Shown here one piece after another: positions 52,696 through 64,000 of a DNA stretch of 64,000 nucleotides; positions within the stretch are counted from its first letter, which is position 1, and every line of letters starts with the position of its first letter. This DNA comes from a candidate division SR1 bacterium (GTDB lineage: Bacteria > Patescibacteriota > Gracilibacteria > Absconditabacterales > Absconditicoccaceae). The notes beneath the pieces are model-generated. The model saw only the letters and a list, made by a program, of their open reading frames with translations, ran no database searches and was not told the DNA's origin. The DNA lies in the NCBI GenBank assembly GCA_026397515.1, contig JAPLUU010000021.1, positions 1 through 64,000 of the forward strand. The letters are read 5' to 3'. Made by a program: the position numbers and the translations under genes.

Positions 52696-52747
52696 ATTAA
52701 AAAAAATTATATACTCTAGCAGTATCTCATACATATATCTCTATTTT

Positions 52748-53965
52748 TTACTCTGTGATACAGACAAAAGATCATAAATCACCTACAGCGATATTGTCGT
52801 TGAAGGTTCAACAGTCCACATCTCCCATCATGATACATCCATGTGTCTGTAATCTGTCATTTATGTTTTGTGATTGTAATGCATTTGTCCTTGTTACTTG
52901 TGTTACTTCATCATATCCTTTGGGATATTGGCTGCCCGTAGGGTAGTATAATCGATGTATACCCATAGCATATTTATTGATATCATATGCATCATTGAAA
53001 TTTGACTTTGTATCTACAGGAAGTAAGGTAAAAAAACGGCCTGGTCCATCAACCGCATGATAGTTTTTATCATCGTCTCTGATATCGTTGAGTCTGTATA
53101 ATCATATCGGAGTTGTAGGATTTTTTGATCCTTCATATTTGGTATCTCCTTGTTGTGTCCCTGTGAGAATAGGGTATCTTTTTAATAAATGATGATCTGC
53201 TGTGAAAAGATATTGGTTCATATCTTTTTTGCTGACTATTACATATCCTACTGCATTGGTTGGATATTGTCCATTAAAAAATTTGTTGTGTGCGTCTTTA
53301 ACGTCCTGTGGGATATCTGCATTATTCAAAATTTCATTATGATCAAGCATAAGAAATGGATCGGATAACTTATCCAATGTTGCTTTATTCATTTTACCTG
53401 TAGCACGATTGTTGGTAAATTCAGAATTTTCTTTCATACCAACATATTTTTGTATACCTAGAATATTTCATTGTATGATCATTTCCATGATAGTATTTTG
53501 TAGTGTTGCTGATTCTCTCATGTTTCATAAGGCCTCGGCAATGTCTTTATAACTTACTCCGTCTAATTTATCTTGAGGTATACAGTCGGGTAGAGATACA
53601 TTTTTTTCTTCTCATTCAGATGGTTGTTTTACTTTTCCATTGTCTTTTCACTTATCTATTTGCCCTTGTGGTGGTATTTGTTTGTCATTTTTTTTTGTTA
53701 CTTTCAAAATACCTCGTGTTCCTCCTGCGAGCATTATTGGAATCAATGCAATCGATAATCACTTTTTTATTTTATATAGTTTTTCTCATTTTTTTATCGT
53801 ATGTATCTCGTCATTCAACCTTTTTGATTCTGTAATCAACTTATTTAATGTTACTACCATTTCACCTCTTGTATCTTCAAGAGTTTTGTTTTCTTTGGTA
53901 ATCTTTTCTAGAGCATCTTTTTTCTCTAGGATTAATGCTTGTATTTCTTCATGAGAAGGTGTCAT
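52748..53965 (-). CDS. L,D-transpeptidase-like (YkuD) envelope protein
   Basis: 405 residues. N-terminal coiled coil (~1-55), one membrane helix (SIALIPIMLAGG), a linker, then a YkuD-type domain: YVIVSKKDMNQYLF, YPILTG, TPTTPIGLYRL (TPxG signature; partly seen), GIHRLY and the catalytic THGCIMM with His375 and Cys377. Predicted to cross-link or modify peptidoglycan outside the membrane. The usual Arg of HGCIRM is Met. Many TGA glycines. First of the envelope block that continues to 64,000. Confidence 0.75.
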
Positions 53966-53991
53966 TTTCTTATACAGATATATAAAATATA

Positions 53992-55275
53992 TTATTTATT
54001 TTCCTTATTGTTTTCGTCAGTATCTGTTTTTGATTTTTCGAGTTTTTCAATCTCTGCGATGAGATCATCTGCAGCTTGTTTTTTCCTTGTTATTTCTTCA
54101 TCTGTTTCTGTTATTTTTGTATTTAATTTTTGTATTTCTTCTGTTAACGCTGCTTGTCTTTCTTCTATTTTCTGTATTGCTAATTTGTCTTTTTGGGGTT
54201 TGCTCTTTATCTTTTCTTTAAAGTCTGCTCGTTTTTGTTTTAAATTTGTTCGTTTTGAAGATTTTTTTCGTTTTTCTTCTGTTTCCTGTTCTTTATTTTT
54301 TTCTTTACTACCAAAAATATTTCTTAATATTTTTTCATGAAACTTTTCTGTTTTTCTTCTAACGGCAAAATTCTTTTTGTCTTTTTTATCATACCAAACA
54401 TATCATTCTTTAAGACTGATTAAATTTTTAGTGTCCTTAGTTATTTTATTTTCCTCTATGTTTTCATATATTTCATCATACAAATCTGATCTTATTACAA
54501 AAACAAGTTGTTCTAAACTAATATATGGTACTTTCAGAAATTGTTCGAGAGAAATATTTTCTAATGTTATTGGTTCAGGTTGTTGTTCATTATTTTCTTT
54601 CTTTTCTTTTTCTGGTATGTTTTCTGTTTTTACTTCTGGTTCTTCTGGTTGTACTTCTGGTTTATTTACTTTTGGTTCTTCTGGTTTTTTTGTGTTCTTT
54701 TTTTGTTCTGTTTCTTCTAATTGTCTTTTAATTTTTGCTTTTTCTTCTTGTATTTTTTTTATTTTATTTTTTTGTGCTTGTATTTTTTCTTCTGTTGTCT
54801 TTATTCTTATTTTTTGTCGTATTTTTTTAAATAATGATGTTTTTTCTTCCTCTGTTTTAGGTTTTTCTATAACTACTGGTTTAACTACTGGTTCAACTAC
54901 TGGTTCAACCACTGGTTTAACTACTGGTTCAACTACTGGTTCAACCACTGGTTCAACCACTGGTTCAGCTATTGGTTCTACCACTGGTTCGACTACTGGT
55001 TCTACCACTTGTTCTTTTTTTGGTATTACAAATTCACCTTTTGGTCCATTATGATCGTAGAGTTCTTTGATGAGATGGGGTACGATAAATTGCAGATTTC
55101 TTGCATGATCCATACTTTCATATTTCATAGTACTCATTTTTTCTGCTATTTGTTTTTTTTGGTTCATATCAGCATTTCCCAAAATATCAGCAATATCTTG
55201 CTTAAATTCATTAAGCTTTTTTTGCTTTCTTGAGAGCTCTTGGAGCTGTTGGACCTTACTTTCTATTGTATCCAT
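53992..55275 (-). CDS. Coiled-coil protein with PVVE repeats
   Basis: 427 residues. Residues ~1-75 helical; ~85-130 about a dozen tandem Pro-Val-Val-Glu/Lys units (54,885-55,015); then a long highly charged coiled coil (KIQAQKNKIKKIQEEKAKIK) to the C-terminus. One TGA near base 54,401. No enzymatic motif; probably an extended structural or linker protein. Starts 24 nt before the next gene ends, same strand. Confidence 0.75.
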
Positions 55276-55299
55276 GATAGTAGTTTATACCAATAAAAA

Positions 55300-58200
55300 T
55301 TAATTATTACTGTTGGTAAATTGTGTGTCTTCTATACTTTCTCCTGATCTTCTTCTCGCTGGTCTACTTTCAGTTTGTGGTTTTACTTTGGGAGCTGGTG
55401 ATCTTGTTTTTCTTTCTTGTTCACCTTTTCTTGGTTTTCATTCTTCGTCATATCTATCTGGTTCTTTGAATGTGTTCATATATCCAGGAATAGGTATCGG
55501 TATAGTATGTGCTGCTGTTGTTATTTCTTGTGAATATCACAAAGCTCATTGTGCCACTCTCTCTGCTGCATTATTATATGTTGCTGCAGTTATATCAAAT
55601 ACGCTTGGTGCATAGTGTGGTGTGATGATTATACTTGCTGCATTAGTACTATCGTTCAATGCTTTTGCTCATTGCTCTATTAATTCTACACATCTCATAT
55701 TATGGAGTGCTGCATTGGCCTGTCCGGTAACACCTAACCATGGTTGTTTAGTTAATTCGCTCAATAAATTTGCTTTGGTTGTCGGGTTTATTCCCATTGC
55801 AGAAATCTCTTTGCTTACTTCAGCTACTTTAGTTGCATATTCTGCCGGAGTTAAATGTCCAGCTACTACATGTGTTATATCAGTACCTCATCCATACGGG
55901 AATGCAACGTTTTTGCCTGCTGTATCTCATGCATCAAAAAACGTTTTTGCAGGGTCATATATTCCATTTGATGTGCTGGATTCATGTCCACCAAGAACGA
56001 AGTTTTCTTTCACTGATGTTTTGTCTGATAGTGTTGTTGTGGATTCTTTTGTACTTGCTAAACTTGTAGCTAAATATGATAATCCAAATGCTACTCCTCA
56101 TGCTTTGACTGCACCGAGTAATGCTTTTTCTGTCTGACGATGTTTAAATCTCTTTCGTGATTTTTGGTATCCGATTTGGTCTACCTCATCACCTGTTCCA
56201 TTATTTATAAGATCCATTTCATTGTCATAATAGTTGTTTTGTCTGAGTATATCCAAATCTTGATTGAGTCTTATAGATCATGTAAGTACCAATCTGTAAA
56301 TATTTTGATATTCTTTTTCTGCGACGTCTTTGTCTTTTGATCCCAAGAAATTTTGTCCAGTCTTTTTATGGAAGTCTAAACGTGCAAGTCATTCAGATAT
56401 ATATTTTTCTAATTCTTGTTGTTCTGCAGGAGTAAGTTGTGGTTTATTTAATAATCATTCCATTTTGGTTCCTAGAGTGTCTGAATTTTCTAATTGATCA
56501 TGGGTTGTCATTACATAATCTCTAAATTGTCTTACATCTCTTGCTTTTTTACCAAGTCCGAAATAGTAGAGCATAAACCTACTTGCTGGATTCATCTGAC
56601 TCATTTCGTTCATTAATCTATCGCGTTCTGCTGTGTTGTTCAAAAGATTTGTTGCTTGATTTCTCTGGTATCCTATATGTTCTTTGTTGTAATGTGCATA
56701 TTTTTTGAACAATGTTTTGGCAAATGCCATTCCGCCTGCTCATCATGCAACTGCGAGCGGTCCTAGAGGAGCGAGGAGTATCGCTGGAGTGATCATTGCT
56801 CCAAGTTTTGTAATTCATCGAAGTGTTCAAAATGCATTTTTTACAAATGGATGTTTTTCCATCCACTTACCAAATCTACTCTTGTCTGATATTGGTTTAT
56901 CTAACCGATTACCGATTTTGGTCATTATTCATCTTTCTTGTTTTACGTTATATGCTTCTTCACCTTTGACAAGAATTTGTACTTTGAGTTTCATTGTCTG
57001 TGCTGCTATCTGTGTCAAAGCTCAGTTATGTGCTTGGAGTCTTCTCAATTCTTGCATAGCAGTCGGATCATCAAGTCTGATCTTCATGGTTTTCAAAAAT
57101 TCTGGATTTTTTTTGTAGGTATTGAAATATTTTATTATTCTCGCTCTTGAAAATGCATTAAATGTTGTATCTGCTTCTGTAGGATTTCTTGTTATGTGGT
57201 CTGCAATATCCCATGACATTTCTTGATGATCTCTAAATCCATTTAATTTTAATGTGATGTTAGAAGACATTTGTTGAATGTCATTACTTTTGATAATCTG
57301 TGCAAGTGGTTTTCGATTTGCATCTGTTGCTGTTGCTGGTCTTGTAGTATCAAGATTTCTTCTGATAATAGCGGTAAATTGTTGTTGGAAAAGTGTATCA
57401 TTTATTCCTCTTTGTCGTGGTGGTAGTGTATTTCCATCACCGGTCATTTGTTTTGCTAGTACATCCAATGCTGCATATGTTCTTGGATAATTATTTTCAT
57501 CTATGTTACCTACGTTTTTTATGGCTTCATTAAATTTATTTTCTTCTTCCATTTCGTGTCTATCTGCTCATTTTACAAGATTTTCATCTCGTTGCATACC
57601 CTTTTTCATATTCATATATTTGCGGGTATAATGATCTTTCATATATCATCTTCCCAAAAATAATACTGCTTTTGTTGGTCGTGATCGTGGTTTATATCGT
57701 GCAGTATTTTTATAAATTTTTCTCAATTTTTCTCCTGCTTGGCGTTCAGCGATAGCACGAGTAATTTGTGTTGTATCAGAAATAGTTGCCGTAAGTTCTA
57801 CTGGACCCAGTTCTCCCTCTTCTTCTTCAATTGGTTCAGGAATAGGTGTAGGTATAATGATATCGTCATCTGGTATGTTTAAAAACTTCCAGAGTGATTC
57901 GTTGCTTACATAACTGATATAACTCTTGTTTCCATTTTCTACTACAAAATGATCTTTGTCGATATACTGATTAAATTCAGGTACTTGATTGGTTAGACAT
58001 ACCCATCCTTTTTCGTCTTTTTTTTGAAGTCTAATAATTTTACCATCAGGCATCGTAAGGTCTGTAGTTTCTCCTATCTTCATAGCTTCTAATTCTTTTT
58101 TCATTTTTCTCAATGCTTCTTTGGTTGCATCATCCAGTGTATTTACGGTCTGTTGTTGAGTATTTTCCAATGTTGGTACTCACGGTTGTGGTCATTCAGT

Positions 58201-58836
58201 AATTACTGGTTCATCTGCTTTGACTACGGGTTGTTGTATTTCATTATCATTAAGTGTTTCATATGCTCTTTCTGCTCTTTCTAATTCTTCGAGTTGTTTT
58301 TTTGTTCGTTTGATGATAAAATGTGATTCTTGTCCGTTGATCTTTTTTATGAGCTCTATTTTTTTATTATATTTGTCATTTTTATCTAATCTTTCAAATG
58401 ACGCTTTTGCCTCTTCTTCAGCTGTTTTTCCATCAAACTGTTCTGTAGATGAAAACTCTATCATCTTGTTCTGATCCAAAATGATTTGTTCAGCAAGATC
58501 TCTGCACCATTCTATTTTTTTCTTTTTATAATCTGGATTAAGTACACCGAGTTTAATAATTTCTTTATATCTTTCTGTCATGTTTCTATATTTTTTTTCG
58601 TCTATCTTTATGTCTTTTTTTCAGAAAGATTCCGTCCAATCAATATCTCCGATTTTAAAATCTACGAAGCTATCAGTAAGCTTTTTTGTAACGGTATTTC
58701 TTTCTATGAGTTTTTGATCAAGTTTTAATCCCTTGATCATCTCTAATTTGAGATTTTCAAGCATCTGGTCTTTTTTGCTTTTGACCTGCTCTTGACCTGA
58801 TATTAGTTCTAGATTTTTGTTGAGTGTAGTAGCCAT
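55300..58836 (-). CDS. Long coiled-coil/membrane protein, 1,178 residues
   Basis: One frame with no TAA/TAG from 58,836 to 55,300 (checked) and over 20 TGA glycines. N-terminal ~250 residues helical and charged; ~330-350 acidic Pro linker (PTPIPEPIEEEEGE); ~680-705 hydrophobic Gly/Ala hairpin (ILLAPLGPLAVAGGAGG) and ~902-925 second hydrophobic segment (LLGAVKAGGVAFGLSYLA). Basic, disordered C-terminus (RSPAPKVKPQTE). No family recognised. Own sigma70-type promoter. Confidence 0.8.
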
Positions 58837-58875
58837 TTTTTCGTAGGAATATATAAAGTATTATTTGAATACTTA

Positions 58876-58904
58876 ATTATACTCCCGAGTACCTTTTTTG
58901 TCAA
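58876..58904 (-). promoter_or_regulatory. Consensus sigma70 promoter
   Basis: Minus strand TTGACA, 17-nt spacer, TATAAT, about 40 nt before the ATG at 58,836. Shows that native RNA polymerase here uses ordinary -35/-10 signals. Confidence 0.85.
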
Positions 58905-58927
58905 ATTTTAGAGGACTTTTTTACTAC

Positions 58928-58952
58928 AAAAAAACTGGCCCATTTAGCCAGT
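58928..58952 (-). terminator. Terminator of the 1,158-residue gene
   Basis: Minus-strand stem ACTGGC / GCCAGT, 7-nt loop, seven T. Confidence 0.85.
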
Positions 58953-58982
58953 TTCTTTTCTACTTTCTATTATAGAATACTA

Positions 58983-61900
58983 TTAATTTAGTAATGCTCT
59001 GGTAGATGAAATAATTCCCATCCTATTGTTCATTGTTTTAATCAATCTTCCCATGAGAAAAGGATTTTTAAATACTTCTCTTGTTTCGCTTTCATCACAC
59101 ATTCTTCTTGCTTCGGGAGGATTATTTACTACTCCATAATCTCTATGACTTAGTAGTCCTCGACGGATCATATTTGGATTAGCTTCTGCTTGTTCCGCAT
59201 TTATATATCCAAGTTGACCATCAGAATCTAGAATATATGTTCTTCCCGTAATAGCATCTTTTACTCCGAAGTTTGTCCTTGCAATCTTACTATTTTCTCT
59301 CATTTTTTTGATCATTTCTTCATATATTTTTCCACAAATATCTCTTTCCATACCATCAAAACTACGGATTCCTCATTCTCTATGTCTGAGAAGTTTTCCT
59401 AGTGTCCTTGATGAAATTGGTTTTTTAAGACCAGCCATATTTAATGTAAATTTATTTTTTTTGAATTCAATACTAACGCTTTTCCCATTGGCTTGGGCTG
59501 TTGTAGAAAAATCAAACTTAGTTGTCGTACCCAGATTAATTAATTTCTTTATTGGACTGAGCCAAAATGATGTAGGAAGTGTCATTCTTGTTTCTCATCT
59601 TCTGAGTCCCATCCATCTTCTTTCGCTTGCTTGTCTATATTGGTAATGAAGTTCGTTCATAGCAAAATTGAAATGTCACATCATCCTATCTATACCCACC
59701 CTTAATCTTCTATTTTCGTTTCCTCTTGTAGAGTCGAAGGTATTGGTATTTTCAAAATATTGATGATCGAAAAGTACCGTAGTATTTCTCCTGTGTGTTC
59801 CTCATGCATTTGTGTGATCATCTTGTTGTTCCAATACAATGTTTTTACCATCCATCTTGATGACCATCATGTCGCCAGTTCCTGGATCGCGGTAGGTGAG
59901 ACTGATGTCTTTTTTCTTGGCTACATCGATGAATCCTTTGATGAGATTATATACCACATGTGCTCTTACTTTACCATGTTGGATATCTTCACATTGGAGA
60001 ATTTTTCTTACCATAGCCGCTGGATCTCCAGCCTTGAGTTTAATTTCTTTGTTTTTTTCTATTTTTATATTCACTAATATCTGTTGTTTTCCAGATACCT
60101 CCATATTCATATCATATTTCACTGGTTCTGGATTATTTAAGTCTTCTGGTCTATTATTAGTAGTAATATTTACCGTCTGATCTTTGATATCTAATTTAGA
60201 ATCTTGTCCTGCGAAAAATCTCAAATAGTTTACATCGTTACGTCCTATTATTCCAAATCTTCTTCTATTTTCCATTTCATCTACTGCATCTATATCTCAG
60301 AGAATGTCTTGATGAACGTTAGTATCAACCTTTTGATGTTCTATATCTGTGAGAAAATCTGTTAACTGTTTTTTGAGATATGTGTTTCCTTCTAGATTTT
60401 CTGAAAATACTTCGTCAAATCTTCGTTCAAAATATTTTTTGATTTGATCTTCCAAATTATTGTGAATATATGCTCTATATGCTTCTGGATTTATGGTAAA
60501 TTCTGGTTTATTTGATTCGTGATTATCTCATGTTATCCATTCCAAAAATGATAATGTTCCTGTATTAAAATTATTCATTCTTCTTAAATTTGCTGCTCGT
60601 CAGAACTGCGCTCCTGTCCTAGGATTACCAGCTGGTGTTCTATATGTATTACGAACATCTTGATAGAGCGTCTCTTTTTGTTCTGGAGTAAGTTTATTAA
60701 ATTTTGGTCCATCAGCTTTTTCTAATCATCTATAGAATGCTTCTCTTTCAAGTCTTGCTATCAAGGTTGCATAGTTTGCATTCATGGAATTTACTATAGT
60801 ATTTCCTCTTGTATTAATTGCATTTACTTCTGCTTGACGTGCTTGTTGATTGAAGATTGGTCTATTTATTGTTATGTTCAGTGTTTTGAAATGATCTAAA
60901 TTTATCCCTGTCACAGGATCTTGTATTCTTATTCTTACATTTAATGCTAAATGTGCAGGAAATGTTACTCCTTCTAAAGGACTAATTTGTAAGTTATTTA
61001 TGTGTAATTCGTTGATATTGTTTACATTTTGTATGTTTATTCCTTTTATTTTTACCGCTTTCCCTCCTACTATTTGTCCGTCTAATTCTTGACCGTTTCT
61101 TTGTAATTCTTCTCCTGCAGTGTTACAAATTGCATATTCTGAGCGATAGTTTGCTGGTAGATTATTATTGGGAATAAATATATTATTGAGATTAATTGCA
61201 GGAGTATTTCCTCCAAAATCAATATTGAATTGTCCTACTTCGCGTATAAACCCTTGTTGTCTTATAAGAAGCATTTGTTGTCCTATATCTATGAATTGTT
61301 TTATTTCGTCTGCTCTTGCATCAATAGTTCATGGTGTAAATCATAATTTTTCAAGACTTTCTTGTAATTTTTGGAGAGGAAGTAATTCATTTAGTGTGTC
61401 GATATTTTTTTGATATCTTTCACGGAGTTGTTGTATGGTATTTTCTAAATTATCAATTTCTTGTAATTCTTTGTCGACACCCTGCATATTTGTATTTATA
61501 TTTGCAATTGTAGTGATATTAGCTGGGTTAATTACTGTATGTGTGATATTTAATCATATATTTTGCGGAATAGGTACTTGTTGTTGATTGAGTTTTCCTA
61601 TTGCTGTTTGTAAGTTTACTGTTTCTGTTTGTAAATTTGTAGCAAAACCACTTTGATCTTGTAATTGAACTAAATCATTTGCTAATTTTTGTTCTGCGGC
61701 CATTAATTCATTTGAACATGTTGATATATTATTAGAATTTTGTGTGATTGTTTGATAAAGTGTTCCTGGGAGATTTGCTCCTTGATTTGTTAACATGGTT
61801 GCCAGGCTATTTCTTAATTTAAGAATTTTACCTTCAATATTTCCCTTTTGTTTATCTGATGCTGTTATAAGATTAGCTTCTTCTTGAGTTATACTTTCAA

Positions 61901-62459
61901 AAATAGAGCGCACACTTTTACATGCGGTTATTTGGGTGTTTGTTGTTCTCATCTGTGCATTGATTTGTGCTACTGTTTGTGTGTTATTTCCTCTATTTGT
62001 ATTTATATCGTCGATTTTTTGTTGAATATTTCTTATATCTATCAAATTTTCGCGATTTTTGTTTAATTTTTCTCTTACTCTTGTTATTTGATTTGGTAAG
62101 GCATCTAGGTTTTTAATATTGGTATTTGTTATGGCATTTATTTCATCTTGAATGCTTTTCGCTGTATTTGTATTTGCTAGATTCACTACGGTGTTTGTAA
62201 TATTAATTGTGTTTACTGGTATTGCTGTTTGATTGAGTTTATTTTTTATTGCAGGAATACGAATTGCAAAACTTGCAAGATTTCCTGTTTTTTCTAGCTC
62301 TACAAGAAATTCTTCATTCAAGACAATATTCGGTCTATTTTCAAATAATCCAAAAAGACGATCAGAAACCTTGTTTTGAATCTCTTGGGTATTTGATGTA
62401 TTCAATGCCTCATTGAATCTCTGTACTTCCTGTAATAGGCTAGGATTGGTGACTGCCAT
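58983..62459 (-). CDS. Long Asn/Thr-rich helical protein, 1,158 residues
   Basis: One frame without TAA/TAG (checked) and more than a dozen TGA glycines. N-terminal half is coiled coil with many Asn, Gln and Thr (NTNIKNLDALPNQITRV); central part includes NLQISPLEGVTFPAHLALNV beta region; C-terminal third is basic and mixed (RRMNNFNTGTLSFLEWITG, TRMTLPTSFWL). No signal peptide or membrane helix evident. Unknown function; second long protein of the block. Confidence 0.78.
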
Positions 62460-62482
62460 TATTTTCTATAAAGAATAAATTT

Positions 62483-62770
62483 TTATTCTATGTCCATTAT
62501 TTCATCACTCACCATATCTACTACGATATCAGAGAGCAGATCTTTGTACTCAGGAATTTTTGACTGCAAATATTCGTCGATAGCTGTCATATCTTTTTCG
62601 TTATCTTCCAAAAATTTAACATCTTCATCAGTCAATGTATATTCTACGGATTCTAAAATTTCGTCCATGATGGTGTCATATACGTCATCCTTTTCTATGT
62701 CAGGATTCAATTCTTTGAGTTGTTTGTATACATACTCAGTTGCTTGTTGAATGTTTTTAATGTTGTCCAT
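62483..62770 (-). CDS. Acidic small protein, DUF5663-like
   Basis: 95 residues, very acidic (ESVEYTLTDEDVKFLEDNEK). Helical. Placed 24 nt upstream of the 1,158-residue gene on the same strand. Comparable to the protein at 50,999; family call is by pattern only. Confidence 0.65.
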   Translation of the reverse strand: MDNIKNIQQATEYVYKQLKELNPDIEKDDVYDTIMDEILESVEYTLTDEDVKFLEDNEKDMTAIDEYLQSKIPEYKDLLSDIVVDMVSDEIMDIE

Positions 62771-62810
62771 GGAAATAAGAGTAAAAGATTAAAAGATTGT
62801 CCATTGTTTT

Positions 62811-64000
62811 TTATGCTGAAATAGCTGCGTTGCTTGGTGGAGTCATCTCGATTGTCTTGCCTTTAGCTGCGTTGCTTGGTGGGGTCATTTGGATTATTTT
62901 TCATTTTTCTGTTGCATTTTTTTCTGCATCGATAAATGGTCCTACTCGAACATTAGCTCTTTCTTTTGCATAGGTAGCTCCGTAGTAATTTATTCTATTT
63001 TTTATTGCATCAACTTTTGTTTTTTCGTCTGGACTAAGTTCACCAGCGTTTGGATTATCTAGTACTGCTGTTATTTCATTTCTACCTCTATTGAATCGTT
63101 CATGAAATTGTTGTGGATTCATTTGTAATCATATGTTTGATCATATTTTATGTAGCATTGTGCTTATGTTAATATCTGTATAACGTCAAAGTCTGTCTTT
63201 GTGAAATCCCATAACGAAATTTATTCCTTTTGTATGATCTTTTCAAATCTCATTCATTTTTTTGCCTAATGTATTAATTGTTTTTCTTCTTCTTATCGAA
63301 CTTATTGAATTAAATCATACTGGTTTGTTGAATAATCCTTCTCTTTGTTTGTATCTTAAGAGTCTTACGGGTAATTTTTTGAGTTCCTCTTTTGAAAAAT
63401 CTTTAAAATTATTTCCCACCTCACTAAAAAAATCTTTTTTAGCTTTTTCATATGCTTCCTTTTCTTTTTTGATTTCTTCTTTTACGTCTGCTATTTCTTT
63501 TTTTAGTTGTTCTTTTTCTGTTTCGTTGGCTTTTCCTAGGTCTTTTATTTTGTTGGTGTATCTATCGATAGTTTGCATTACTCTTGTTTTGGCTTTTTCT
63601 ATTATAATTTCAGTATTTTCTTTTGCATTTTCTGGTTTGTCTTGTAATAAGTCTTTGAGATCACTCATCTTCATGGTTTGTCCTTGTTGTATTTCATTTC
63701 TTCTTTTTTCCATATCTTGTGTGTGTTGTGTAAGTTTTATTTGATCTTGAGTTGCTTGATCATTAATAATAAAGTTTGCAAAACTATTTGCTTTTTTGAT
63801 TTGTTCTGGATCAGAAAAATAATCTTTCCCATCGTTGATATTCCATTGATCAATGATTTTACGAGCCAACTCTTCTCTGGAAGTTCCATTTTCGTATAAT
63901 CCTGTGTATATCTGTGTGTTTTCTGGTAAGTTTAGTTCTTGCTCATTGCTTCGTAGTCCTTCTTTTTGAATAGTATCCAGTTGTCATTGGATAATTGGGT
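62811..64000 (-). CDS. Long coiled-coil protein, 5' end outside window
   Basis: Open from the window edge to TAA 62,811 (396 codons visible). Helical and highly charged (ETEKEQLKKEIADVKEEIKK), with TGA glycines. C-terminus carries a direct repeat IIQMTPPSNAA / TIEMTPPSNAA ending ISA. Same style as the other long proteins of the block. Confidence 0.75.

Noticed and set aside
54885-55015. CRISPR-like array
   Set aside because: Units are 12-nt in-frame repeats encoding PVVE with no spacers.
14729-64000. Dozens of apparently broken genes ending at TGA
   Set aside because: Reading TGA as Gly joins them into full-length, in-frame proteins with conserved glycines at the TGA positions; they are not pseudogenes or frameshifts.

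Overview
The window comes from a bacterium that reads UGA as glycine (genetic code 25), which places it in the Candidate Phyla Radiation lineages Absconditabacteria (SR1) or Gracilibacteria. The evidence is direct. In-frame TGA falls where glycine is invariant in EF-Tu, L2, S3, SecY, RNase J and others, and all native genes stop at TAA or TAG. All coordinates for native genes below assume TGA = Gly; under the standard code most would wrongly look like strings of fragments. The sequence is A+T-rich. No rRNA, tRNA or CRISPR array was recognised.

Layout. (1) 1-12,285: tail of EF-Tu, then an S10-spc type operon (S10, L3, L4, L23, L2, S19, L22, S3, L16, L29, S17, L14, L24, L5, S14, S8, L6, L18, S5, L15, SecY) with no L30 gene, ending in a terminator. 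(2) 12,310-14,533: an island of small genes that never use TGA for Gly, on three separate transcription units, including a trypsin-like lipoprotein. (3) 14,729-37,490: native surface/secretion block. Four exported proteins run on the plus strand. Then on the minus strand come a methyltransferase, a MazG-like hydrolase, a VirB2/TrbC-like pilin, a small secreted protein and one uninterrupted 4,612-residue surface protein gene of 13.8 kb. (4) 37,653-47,206: native housekeeping genes (HD hydrolase, O-methyltransferase, RNase J, Cas4-like nuclease) interrupted by non-UGA cassettes (GH16 protein with a T9SS-like tail, a small membrane protein, a lipoprotein, a MutS-like ATPase, a decayed gene, another membrane protein). 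(5) 47,226-51,352: native glycosyltransferase with swapped domains, GNAT, TrmD, a second VirB2-like pilin and small acidic or DUF-like proteins. (6) 51,439-52,695: another non-UGA cassette (PKD protein with TTPG repeats). (7) 52,748-64,000: minus-strand block with an L,D-transpeptidase-like protein and four very long, coiled-coil or low-complexity proteins.

Two themes stand out. First, a native envelope programme (two pilin genes, a giant exported protein, exported Cys-rich proteins, cell-wall transpeptidase, long coiled-coil proteins) fits what is known of these host-dependent, surface-attached cells; the specific link to attachment or predation is inference. Second, at least ten intact standard-code-like genes are scattered as self-contained units: promoter box (TTGAC.. 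with TATA-type -10 after about 16 nt), A-rich leader, one or two genes, strong hairpin terminator. Nine or ten stop at TAA; the only one with an original TGA stop would be read through into its own terminator. These look like horizontally acquired genes filtered by the altered code.
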